Assembly (NCBI GenBank): GCA_027483535.1
Contig: JAIXUN010000002.1
Span: forward strand, 1 to 64,000
Length of the DNA stretch: 64,000 bases
From: a bacterium
Lineage (GTDB): Bacteria; Armatimonadota; Fimbriimonadia; Fimbriimonadales; Fimbriimonadaceae
Reading direction: 5' to 3'
Both the position numbers and the translations under genes were made by a program. Of this stretch, positions 7,859 to 15,519 are shown one piece after another. The notes under the pieces were generated by a model, which was not told where the DNA came from, ran no database searches, and saw only the letters and a list, made by a program, of their open reading frames with translations. Each line of letters opens with the position of its first letter. Position 1 is the first letter of the stretch.

Positions 7859-9302
7859 GATTGGTTGCGGGCTTTGCATTGAGCAGGATGTCGATGACGT
7901 CCTTGGCCGAGTAGCCGGTTTGACCCTCGGGGCAGAAGTCGGCAACCGTCGCCGCTTCGTCGCCGCTGGTGACAATCGGAAGCTCGGTGTAGCCCTTTCG
8001 GGTTTGTGCCATGCCAACCGTCGCCAGGAGTCCGTTGCAAACGCACTTGCGACCCTCGGTGTCCTCTAGCTTGCCGCCCTTGGCAAGATAGTCCTCTTCG
8101 GGCTCAGAAGCGCATCGGTAGCCGATGGTGCCGTCTTCTTTGCGATACGGGGTTCGCAGGAATCCAAGATCGCAGATTCGGGTGCGCTCTTTGTAGAGGG
8201 CGTTGTTGGACATCGTATCGTCCAGCAGAGCGACCTTGAACGGGAATCCGGTCGGAGACGCTAGCGGGTCGGTGTAGATGCGCACCTTGCGCTCGCGGCT
8301 CAGTGCGATCACTTTCTGCTTGATCTCAGGAGCGATCCCGGACTCGTCGCAGTAGGCGAATGCGGTACCAACTTGAATGCCTTGCGCGCCGAGTGCTTGG
8401 GCTTCCTTAAGCTTGCCCGGCTTGCCATAAGACCCAGCGATCCAGAAAGGAAGGCCAAGTTCGGCGATGGCGGCGAAGTCGACTTCATCCTTCGGACCGT
8501 AGATCGGCTCACCGGTCTCGGAGAGCATCATTTGTCCGCGAGGAGGAGCGTTGTGACCACCCGCTGTGGGCAGTTCAACTACGAACCCGTCTACCGGAGT
8601 CTTGCTCTTTCGGCTAAGCGCGGTAGCAAGGGTGCTGCTGCTCACGATCGCAAGGAAATTGGGTCGCTTGAGCTGGCTGAGCCCTTCTGGGGCGTACTCG
8701 GTTGGGTCGAACTCGGTGAAGTACTCCTCACCTTGAACCCGATCCGCCACGTCGATGGCGTATCGAACGGGCTTCATCTCGGCGAGTTCGTTGAGGATGC
8801 CGGGAATCTGTCGGGGAATACCCGCGCCCATGAGGATGTAGTCCACACCCGCGAGCATGGCTCCGTAGATGCTGGGCAAGTGCGGAACCTGAATCTTCTC
8901 CAGGAAGTTGATTCCGACCAAACCGTTGTGGCCTTCCTTCGCCAGCCAAACTTCGACGTAGTTGCCGAGAATGGTGAGCTCTTGTAGCGCGCGACCAGGC
9001 TTCATGGAGGGCATGGGCTTGCTCTTGAAAGCCGCTCCAATGGCCTTGCCGCCTTCCACGTAATACTTTTCCCAAACGCGCTGGGCGATTTCGGGGATCG
9101 GGAACGCTTCAAACGCCCGGCGAATGTTGCCACCGACGTCGCCTAGCTGGAGGCGGCGTGCGAGAACAGTGTCGAGCGCAGTACCGGAGACGACGCCCAT
9201 TTGACCCGCCATAGAAACGGCTCGGGCAAGAGGCCAACCGGAGACGGCTGCTCCCATCCCACCTTGAATGATCTGTGGGCTAGACCCGCCCAGACTAAGC
9301 AT
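7839..9302 (-). CDS. Nitronate monooxygenase family flavoprotein
   Basis: 487-residue TIM-barrel FMN protein of the 2-nitropropane dioxygenase/PfaD-like type. PQIIQGGMGAAVSGW at the start, VVELPTAGGHNAPP and GAQGIQVGTAFAYCDES are the barrel and phosphate-binding signatures. It is longer than simple nitronate monooxygenases, with an extra C-terminal part containing several cysteines (RICDLG, YRCASE, CVCNG). The physiological substrate is unknown; PfaD-like enoyl reductase activity is an alternative. TAAAGT lies 8 nt before the ATG. Confidence 0.82.
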   Translation of the reverse strand: MLSLGGSSPQIIQGGMGAAVSGWPLARAVSMAGQMGVVSGTALDTVLARRLQLGDVGGNIRRAFEAFPIPEIAQRVWEKYYVEGGKAIGAAFKSKPMPSMKPGRALQELTILGNYVEVWLAKEGHNGLVGINFLEKIQVPHLPSIYGAMLAGVDYILMGAGIPRQIPGILNELAEMKPVRYAIDVADRVQGEEYFTEFDPTEYAPEGLSQLKRPNFLAIVSSSTLATALSRKSKTPVDGFVVELPTAGGHNAPPRGQMMLSETGEPIYGPKDEVDFAAIAELGLPFWIAGSYGKPGKLKEAQALGAQGIQVGTAFAYCDESGIAPEIKQKVIALSRERKVRIYTDPLASPTGFPFKVALLDDTMSNNALYKERTRICDLGFLRTPYRKEDGTIGYRCASEPEEDYLAKGGKLEDTEGRKCVCNGLLATVGMAQTRKGYTELPIVTSGDEAATVADFCPEGQTGYSAKDVIDILLNAKPATNLVEAHS

Positions 9303-9386
9303 AGACCTTCACTTTACCAAACACTGATAAAAGACGCCGTCAAGTTTTTTCAATTAACGTTGAAATCAGCGATTTTGCGTGAAAGT

Positions 9387-9414
9387 CCTCCCCGAAAACG
9401 GGGTTTCGGGGAGG
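9387..9414 (-). terminator. Candidate terminator hairpin
   Basis: CCTCCCCGAAA and TTTCGGGGAGG pair perfectly over 11 bp, 10 nt past the stop of the isomerase-like gene at 9424. No strong T-tract follows on the minus strand. Confidence 0.45.
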
Positions 9415-9423
9415 AACAGGCGA

Positions 9424-10848
9424 CTACTCGTGCTTGTAGACCGACCAGTGGAGATAGTTCTCCAGGGCGTCTTGAAGGCTATCCGACACCTGCGCGAGGT
9501 TGAACGCTACGTGGTGCTCGAAGCCGTTCTCGCAGATGTAGCGGAGCAGGCGTTGAAGGTTGGGCACGTACGCCACACCGAATCCACCGAAGGTGTTCAG
9601 CACGTCGTTCGTCATCTCGCCTTCGCCCAGATACGCGCGAACGTCACCCGTGAGGTCGTCGGTCGAGACGCGGAGGAAGGTGAATCCGCCGTTCTTCATG
9701 CGACCCACGATGGTGCCGTAGGTGTTGTCCTTTCCAACCGTGCCCGCGATGATCTCTTGGTAGTCCATCTTTTGCTCGGCAAACACGCCCTTGGGCAGGT
9801 TGGAGCAGTGGAAGACCACGCACTTGTTGGGATCTTCGCCGAAGTTGTTGTTCCAGTCCAGCAGGGCAGAAGGCTGTCCGCTGGCGAGGTTCATGGCGTA
9901 CATGCTGATGGTGCCCGCCACGTCGGTTTCGCAGGCGCTCGCCATGAGCGAGTTGGACATCATGGACATGAGCGTGCAAGGCACGATGCCATAGAACTCT
10001 TCTAGGGCCGTCCAGCACTGAATGGCGGTGGCGTCGATATCGTTCTCGCCCGTCCAGTTATCGATGGCAACACCGAGGCGAGCCATCTTGTCCAGCGCTT
10101 GAGCCGGGATGCCCTCGGTAGAGGTGTAGTTTCGAATGCGGTCGAGCTTTTCCACCACTGCAGCGTCCGAAGAGCTCATCTTGTTCGCCCAGCCGAGCAC
10201 TTCGCTGAGGTCGAGGGTCTCCACCGTGATGCCGGAGAACTCAAGGAGCTTTTCGCTGTAGCGGACGGTGTTGAACGCACCGGGTCGAGCACCGATCGCG
10301 CCGATTCGGGCTCCCTTGAGGCCCTTGACGACTCGGCAGGTGGCGGCGAAGTTGCGAAGGTCGGTGCGGAACGACTCCGAATCCGGCTTCACGGTGTGCA
10401 GCGTGGTGAGCGAGAACGGAATGCCGTACTGTCGCAGGTTGTTGCAAACCGACATCTTTCCGCAGAAGCTGTCGCGTCGGTCGGCGATGGTCATGCGCTT
10501 GGACTCGTCAGCGAAAGCGTGAACCAGGACGGGCACATCCAGACCTGCGTAGCGCAGCGTATTGGCGACCGCTCGCTCGTCTCCAAAGTTGGGAAGGGTG
10601 ACGAGGACACCGTCGATCTTGTCTCGGTTGGCTTTGAAAAGCTCCGCGCAAGCCTTCGCGTCGGCGAGGGACTCTACCGATCCGCTCGCTCGGGCGGTAT
10701 CTGGGAGGATGACGACGTCAAAGCCCTCTTCTTCCAGGACCTTCAGAATGGTCTGTCGGCCGGTCTCGCAAAGGTGCGTGGGAAAGAATCCCCGGTTTCC
10801 GATGATGACGCCGAGCGTGGTTTTTTTGCCGAATACCTGTTTGCTCAT
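9424..10848 (-). CDS. L-fucose/L-arabinose isomerase-like protein
   Basis: 474 residues. The fold-level pattern follows the fucose isomerase family: an N-terminal Rossmann-like part (LGVIIGNRGFFP), VLVTLPNFGDERAV, and metal-site-like acidic and His residues in the C-terminal half (CWTALEEFYG, CETDVAGT, DWNNNFGED, VFHCSNLP). Proteins of this group interconvert aldoses and ketoses or are uncharacterised relatives. A GGAG-type ribosome site precedes the ATG. The substrate cannot be told from the sequence, and the neighbours are not sugar catabolic genes. Confidence 0.75.
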   Translation of the reverse strand: MSKQVFGKKTTLGVIIGNRGFFPTHLCETGRQTILKVLEEEGFDVVILPDTARASGSVESLADAKACAELFKANRDKIDGVLVTLPNFGDERAVANTLRYAGLDVPVLVHAFADESKRMTIADRRDSFCGKMSVCNNLRQYGIPFSLTTLHTVKPDSESFRTDLRNFAATCRVVKGLKGARIGAIGARPGAFNTVRYSEKLLEFSGITVETLDLSEVLGWANKMSSSDAAVVEKLDRIRNYTSTEGIPAQALDKMARLGVAIDNWTGENDIDATAIQCWTALEEFYGIVPCTLMSMMSNSLMASACETDVAGTISMYAMNLASGQPSALLDWNNNFGEDPNKCVVFHCSNLPKGVFAEQKMDYQEIIAGTVGKDNTYGTIVGRMKNGGFTFLRVSTDDLTGDVRAYLGEGEMTNDVLNTFGGFGVAYVPNLQRLLRYICENGFEHHVAFNLAQVSDSLQDALENYLHWSVYKHE

Positions 10849-11155
10849 GATTGGGTTCTCTCCGTTGATGCGCCTGTCCGTCGGTGGGTCTTAGCGCAGA
10901 TTCATCTTATCCCCGCGCTGCCTCAAACGGGGCACGGTTTACGGTTATATCATGACATTCTCAACCGCTAGCAGTTAACGTCCGTTGCATATTGACCACT
11001 CATTTACCAGGCAACATTTGTTAACAATTTGTCTTGAATCACCCCTCAAACCGCATTGGAACCATCGGATTCGCCTCCGATTCGAAGGCTCGTTCAGGTT
11101 CAAATGCGAACAAAACCGCCCTTCGAGGGGTATCTTTCAAAGAAGGCTGAAAGTT

Positions 11156-12058
11156 ATGAGCATTGAGAATCAGATCGCTTCTAAGAAGACTTGGAGAGAA
11201 AAGGTCGGCCTAGCCGAAATGCTGAAGGGTGGCGTCATCATGGACGTCGTCAACGCCGAGCAGGCTCGCATTGCAGAAGATGCCGGTGCCGTCGCGGTGA
11301 TGGCCCTCGAGAGAGTCCCTGCCGACATCCGTAAAGACGGCGGCGTGGCGCGCATGAGCGACCCCGAACTCATCCTTGGCATCAAAGAAACGGTCTCCAT
11401 TCCGGTCATGGCCAAGTGCCGAATCGGTCACTTCGTAGAGGCCGAGATCTTGGAAGCTCTGGAAGTGGACTTCGTCGACGAGTCGGAAGTTCTCACCCCG
11501 GCAGACGAGACCAACCACGTGGACAAGCACGCGTTCACCGTTCCGTTCGTTTGCGGCGCGCGCAACCTCGGCGAGGCGCTTCGACGCTGTGCGGAAGGTG
11601 CGGCCATGATTCGAACCAAGGGCGAAGCGGGTACGGGCGACGTCGTGGAAGCGGTTCGACACATGCGCACCATCATGTCCGACATTCGCAAGGTGCAAAA
11701 CGCTCGCGAAGATGAGCTTTACGTGATCGCGAAAGAGATCCAAGCCCCGATCGAACTCGTTCGAGAGGTGAAGGCGCTGGGCAAGCTCCCCGTCCCCAAC
11801 TTCTCTGCAGGCGGCATCGCGACCCCGGCCGATGCAGCCCTGATGATGAAGCTCGGCGCAGAGACCGTGTTCGTCGGCTCCGGCATCTTCAAGTCCGGCG
11901 ATCCGGTGAAGCGCGCGAAGGCGATCGTGGAATCGGTCTTGTTCTACAAAGACGCGAAGAAGCTCGGAGAGATCAGCAAGAACCTCGGCGAGCCGATGGT
12001 TGGCATCAACTGCGGCAGCTTGAAGGAAGGCGAACTGCTTTCCGTTCGCGGCTGGTAA
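11156..12058 (+). CDS. pdxS: Pyridoxal 5'-phosphate synthase lyase subunit PdxS
   Basis: 300-residue TIM-barrel synthase of the DXP-independent vitamin B6 route: ribose 5-phosphate, glyceraldehyde 3-phosphate and ammonia give [16 protein letters not shown] opens the barrel, [14 protein letters not shown] carries one catalytic Lys, and [20 protein letters not shown] the second. The ATG at 11156 has an AGAAGG site about 9 nt upstream; 57 upstream in-frame codons lack homology. The glutaminase partner pdxT is not adjacent, which is less common. Confidence 0.95.
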   Translation: MSIENQIASKKTWREKVGLAEMLKGGVIMDVVNAEQARIAEDAGAVAVMALERVPADIRKDGGVARMSDPELILGIKETVSIPVMAKCRIGHFVEAEILEALEVDFVDESEVLTPADETNHVDKHAFTVPFVCGARNLGEALRRCAEGAAMIRTKGEAGTGDVVEAVRHMRTIMSDIRKVQNAREDELYVIAKEIQAPIELVREVKALGKLPVPNFSAGGIATPADAALMMKLGAETVFVGSGIFKSGDPVKRAKAIVESVLFYKDAKKLGEISKNLGEPMVGINCGSLKEGELLSVRGW

Positions 12059-12079
12059 TCGCTGTCTCGGTATTCGACT

Positions 12080-12122
12080 ACACCCCTCGTTTCCGCTTGG
12101 AGCGAGGGGTGTTTTGCGTTTT
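12080..12122 (+). terminator. Rho-independent terminator of pdxS
   Basis: ACACCCCTCG (12080-12089) pairs with CGAGGGGTGT (12103-12112) and is followed by a T-rich stretch. It lies 22 nt after the stop. Confidence 0.8.
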
Positions 12123-12162
12123 CCTGTCGGCGAGGGGGATGCTTTTTGTGGGGTCCGAACCA

Positions 12163-12333
12163 AATTCCCCTCTATGGAGGGGTGGCCTGAAAGGCCGGGG
12201 TGGTCGGAACTCCCGAATGTTAGAACACCCATCGAGTCTTTGGGTACACCCGGTATAGCGTGGAGAGACTTGCTGAGTTGTCGAAGGCGCCGACCACCCC
12301 GTCGCTCCGCGCCACCCCTCCATAGAGGGGAAT
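12163..12333. repeat. Family A hairpin element, copy 4
   Basis: Outer ends AATTCCCCTC and GAGGGGAAT. The left second slot holds GCCTGAAAGGCC, the right one GTCGCTCCGCGC. It fills most of the 333-nt gap between pdxS and the thioredoxin-like gene; no gene is seen in the rest. Confidence 0.75.
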
Positions 12334-12392
12334 AGCGCCGAATCTCCTTTTTTCGGTCCGGGTTGAGGCCCCGGAAAAGACCAAAGGTCCGG

Positions 12393-13628
12393 CTAGGTTT
12401 TGATCGGCTCGTGCAGCAGGCTCTTGATCATCCACGTTCCGGAGTTGTTGATCAACATCAGTGAGAAGCGACCCTTGAGCGCCGACTCTTTCCCATCTTG
12501 GAGGGTCATCTTCCCCGAGTATTCGATAGTCGCAAGCGATACCAGTCCGCGCGTTTCCACCTTGCGAGAGGTCTCGGTCAAAACCCATCGATTCCGATCC
12601 ACCGCCATATCTTTGTGCCAGGTCTCACTGCTGAGCGGGAAGAACATGGTGCCAGAAGGACCGGAACTGAGCGAAGTGACCGTTGCCGAAGAGTCGAACA
12701 GGATCTTCCAAACGCTCGGATTCCGATTCGGTTGGAAGTTGGCTTGAGCTAGGAAGAGATCCAAAAACGATGCTTCGCTGGAAAGCTGCGAGCGGTACTG
12801 ATCGAAAACCAGAGTGCGCTCCGCTTTCGCCTTGAGTGCTTCGCCCGCCAGAGGGTCTTTCACAATGGCCTGGGCGATCTGGGCCATGTCTTCCCTTCGA
12901 TTCGCAAAGATCGTCGAGATCATCATCGCCTCGTAGGCTTCATCGACCACTGAGGGGTCGCGGAGATCGATGGCTTTCTGAAGCGTCTCCCGACACTTCG
13001 TGTAGTTGGTTCGCTGCGACCCTCGACCAATGAGCGAGTAAAGCTGGGCCATCGGTTTGCCCTTGTAGCCTGCTTTGCCGGCTTGCTCGGCGAGTGTTTC
13101 GGCTTCGGAAAGGTTGTTCTCCGATGCGAAGATCATGCCAAGATCGGCGGCGGCTTTTCCGTTCGATGGGTTGGCGAGCAGCGCCTTCTGCAGTCGAATC
13201 TTTGGGGCATCGCCCGCAAGAACGGTATCGACGGCGCGAACGAAATCGGGGGTGGACTTGTAGCCAAGGATCCGGCCGACCTCGCGCTTTTGAGGGTCCA
13301 AGAAGACGAACGTGGGGAATGCGTTCACCTTTAGCGCCTTTGCTTGAGCCACCCCTGTTTTCTCTGCATCCAGCTTGAGCGGGACGTATTTTGCCGATTG
13401 TCCAACCACCTCGGCGGCTCCAAACGATTCCCGTTCCATGATCTTGCAATAGCCGCACCAGTCCGTCGTGAAGTAGATCATGATGGGCAGTTTTCGAGCC
13501 ACCGCCAACTTGCGAGCGACTTCGAAATCGGTTTGCCACGGAATGGAGGGCGTTGGCCGGGATGCCTGTTGAGCGACGGCAAGCAAAAGAAGGGGAACCA
13601 TATCCCTCACTCTAAGGTGCATCACCAT
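12393..13628 (-). CDS. Exported thioredoxin-fold protein
   Basis: 411 residues. A short hydrophobic N-terminus (MVPLLLLAVAQQAS) looks like a signal peptide; the start may be the inner Met at residue 10. A thioredoxin-like domain follows (about residues 30-140) with the redox motif WCGYCK, a cis-Pro in NAFPTFVFLDP, and the fold of thioredoxin_7/DUF255-type proteins. The middle (140-290) resembles helical TPR-like repeats. The C-terminal part (300-411) is beta-rich without a known motif. A periplasmic disulfide role is likely; the partner is unknown. Confidence 0.8.
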   Translation of the reverse strand: MVMHLRVRDMVPLLLLAVAQQASRPTPSIPWQTDFEVARKLAVARKLPIMIYFTTDWCGYCKIMERESFGAAEVVGQSAKYVPLKLDAEKTGVAQAKALKVNAFPTFVFLDPQKREVGRILGYKSTPDFVRAVDTVLAGDAPKIRLQKALLANPSNGKAAADLGMIFASENNLSEAETLAEQAGKAGYKGKPMAQLYSLIGRGSQRTNYTKCRETLQKAIDLRDPSVVDEAYEAMMISTIFANRREDMAQIAQAIVKDPLAGEALKAKAERTLVFDQYRSQLSSEASFLDLFLAQANFQPNRNPSVWKILFDSSATVTSLSSGPSGTMFFPLSSETWHKDMAVDRNRWVLTETSRKVETRGLVSLATIEYSGKMTLQDGKESALKGRFSLMLINNSGTWMIKSLLHEPIKT

Positions 13629-13735
13629 CTCGGCGCGTGATTAGGATCACGAGCGAAGCGAAACGAGGAGGGGTGGTGGGCATCCTACGGGGATTACTTT
13701 ATAGACCGCTCAATCTAACCTATTCGTACAAGAGG

Positions 13736-13741
13736 TACGAT
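13736..13741 (+). promoter_or_regulatory. Candidate -10 hexamer of hicA
   Basis: TACGAT, 9 nt before the hicA ATG, fitting the TANNNT pattern seen at other genes. Confidence 0.3.
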
Positions 13742-13750
13742 GCCTCCAGC

Positions 13751-13945
13751 ATGAATCGAGGGGAGTTGGAACGACACTTGCGAACCAACGGCGCAACCCT
13801 TGTGAGGCACGGACGCCGACACGACATTTGGCGACACGAAGAAAACGATCGTGAAAGCGTGGTTCCTCGTCATGAGGTTGTGAACCGAAATACGGCAAGA
13901 CGAATCTGCGACGACCTGGGTGTTCCTCGCCATCCGAGTCTCTAG
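13751..13945 (+). CDS. hicA: HicA-type mRNA interferase toxin
   Basis: 64-residue dsRBD-fold toxin. MNRGELERHLRTNGATLVRHG, the catalytic His region RRHDIW, and VVPRHEVVNRNTARRICDDLGV match the HicA family. The ATG at 13751 gives the normal length; a longer frame is open upstream but not HicA-like. HicA cleaves mRNAs and is neutralised by HicB. The antitoxin is encoded tail to tail on the other strand with 4 nt between stops, instead of the usual shared operon. Confidence 0.85.
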   Translation: MNRGELERHLRTNGATLVRHGRRHDIWRHEENDRESVVPRHEVVNRNTARRICDDLGVPRHPSL

Positions 13946-13949
13946 CGTG

Positions 13950-14168
13950 TTAACCCGCCAGACTGACTAGTTCACTGAACGAACCGGAAGTTGCTGAGTT
14001 TTGCGCCTTTTCGCGTCGGTAGTCTAACAGCTCTTGGAGAGCCTCGAGAACCATCTCTCGCGCTTCTTCGACGGTTTCGCCTTGCGAGTTCACACCAGGA
14101 ATTTCGGCGATAAAAGCTGAGTATCCACCCTCTTCCACAGGCTCAAAAACAATCGTGAACTGTTGCAT
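13950..14168 (-). CDS. hicB: HicB-type antitoxin
   Basis: 72 residues with the partial RNase H-like HicB fold: FTIVFEPVEEGGYSAFIAEIPGV and GETVEEAREMVLEALQELL. There is no added C-terminal DNA-binding domain, so autoregulation may be weak or absent. A consensus TATAAT (14180-14185) and a GGTGAG site stand just upstream, so it has its own promoter. It converges on hicA. Confidence 0.85.
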   Translation of the reverse strand: MQQFTIVFEPVEEGGYSAFIAEIPGVNSQGETVEEAREMVLEALQELLDYRREKAQNSATSGSFSELVSLAG

Positions 14169-14179
14169 GCTCTCACCAA

Positions 14180-14185
14180 ATTATA
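14180..14185 (-). promoter_or_regulatory. Consensus -10 box of hicB
   Basis: TATAAT on the minus strand, 11 nt before the ATG at 14168. The 5' leader would be about five nt. Confidence 0.5.
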
Positions 14186-14260
14186 CGGACACTCTGTTCA
14201 GTTGTATCGGCCAACTTAGATTCCAAGTATTTTCGACTCAGATAGCGAGTGCCCGGACCG

Positions 14261-15502
14261 TTACAGCGACAGCCAGAGCTTGAGAAGCGCGAACTGCTCC
14301 AGCCGAGCACGGATGTCCTCCCGAATCCCCCGCAACTTGTGCTCGTTCACCTCTACCGATCCATCCGGCTTAGCGAGGGCGACGTAGCAAAGACCCACGG
14401 GCTTGCCGTCGACATCGGAAGTTGGTCCGGCGTTGCCCGTGGTTGCCAAGGCGTAACCCGCCGTAAACTTCTGCTGGACGGCAGTCGCCATCGCCACCGC
14501 GACCTCCGGCGACACCGGTCCGTGCTCGGCTAGCAGATCCGGGTCAATCCCGAGAAGCTGTTTCTTGGTTTCGACCGTATAGGTGACCACCCCGCCGGAG
14601 AACACTTTAGAGGCACCTGGGACGCCTGTCACCCGCCGACCGATCCCGCCTCCGGTCACGCTCTCGGCGAGCGCCAGGGTTTCTCCACGACGCTCCAATT
14701 CGCTCAGAATCGCCGATTCCAGGGTCTCCAGATCGAAGCCGTAAACGGGCTTTCCGAGCCGCTTCTGAATCTCGTCGCACACCGGAACGATCTCCTGCAT
14801 CGCTTCCTCTTTGGACCGCGCACGAGCGGTGACCCGCACGTGAACCTCGCCCGTTTGCGCGTAAGGAGCAACCGTCGGTGATTCTTGCGCCATCAGATCG
14901 CCGAGAATCTCATCTACGGCGCTCTCCCCGATTCCGCAAATGCGAACCGTTCGGCTGGCGATGATGGTTCCACCACCTGCCGACTGCAGGTATTCGCGCA
15001 CCGAACCCTCCGCCATGGGGTCGAATTCTCCCTTCGGTCCAGGGAGCGCGATCATCACTTTGCCGTCCTTTTCTGCGATCAAACCCGGTGCGGTTCCGTT
15101 GGGGTTGGGGATCATTCGACCGTGCTTGGGTCGCATCGCCTGCTTGTTGTTGCGCTCCACCCAGGTGTAGTTTCTCGCGGCAAACCACGCCTTCAGTTCT
15201 TCGGCGTAGGCTTCCTCGAAGACCAGCTCGTCGCCCATTGCTTCCGCCATGGCTTCTCGAGTCAGGTCGTCGTTGGTCGGTCCCAGGCCGCCGATCGCGA
15301 TGACGATATCGCTGCGAGAGAGAGCGGCCTTGAAGGTGTCGACAATTCGCGCGAAGTTGTCGCCCACGGTGGCGCGTCGCTGACACCCGATGCCGCATTC
15401 GGCAAGAACCCGCGCCATGGTTGCGGCGTGAGTATCAATGATCTGACCGAGTAGAAGCTCGGTGCCTACAGAGACGATTTCAGCGGTTCGCGGTGCTTCC
15501 AT
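14261..15502 (-). CDS. cinA: CinA family protein (competence/damage-inducible, NMN deamidase domain)
   Basis: 413 residues, full-length two-domain CinA. The N-terminal MoCF-like domain (about 1-170) shows AEIVSVGTELLLGQIIDTH and GGLGPTNDDLTREA, linked to ADP-ribose or NAD-metabolite hydrolysis. The C-terminal domain (about 260-410) shows LALAESVTGGGIGRRVT, with the amidase Ser, and TGNAGPT, typical of nicotinamide mononucleotide deamidase in pyridine nucleotide recycling. Its start is 17 nt after the stop of the spermidine synthase-like gene, so the two are probably co-transcribed. Confidence 0.92.
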   Translation of the reverse strand: MEAPRTAEIVSVGTELLLGQIIDTHAATMARVLAECGIGCQRRATVGDNFARIVDTFKAALSRSDIVIAIGGLGPTNDDLTREAMAEAMGDELVFEEAYAEELKAWFAARNYTWVERNNKQAMRPKHGRMIPNPNGTAPGLIAEKDGKVMIALPGPKGEFDPMAEGSVREYLQSAGGGTIIASRTVRICGIGESAVDEILGDLMAQESPTVAPYAQTGEVHVRVTARARSKEEAMQEIVPVCDEIQKRLGKPVYGFDLETLESAILSELERRGETLALAESVTGGGIGRRVTGVPGASKVFSGGVVTYTVETKKQLLGIDPDLLAEHGPVSPEVAVAMATAVQQKFTAGYALATTGNAGPTSDVDGKPVGLCYVALAKPDGSVEVNEHKLRGIREDIRARLEQFALLKLWLSL

Positions 15503-15519
15503 GACAGGCTTTCGGAGAG

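Noticed and set aside
10099-10971. 290-residue plus-strand frame
   Set aside because: It is antisense to the fucose isomerase-like gene, which has clear family motifs and a ribosome site.
10985-11155. 57-codon upstream extension of pdxS
   Set aside because: No homology in PdxS, and the ATG at 11156 has a good ribosome site.
11210-12232. 340-residue minus-strand frame
   Set aside because: Antisense to pdxS and running into repeats; no motifs.
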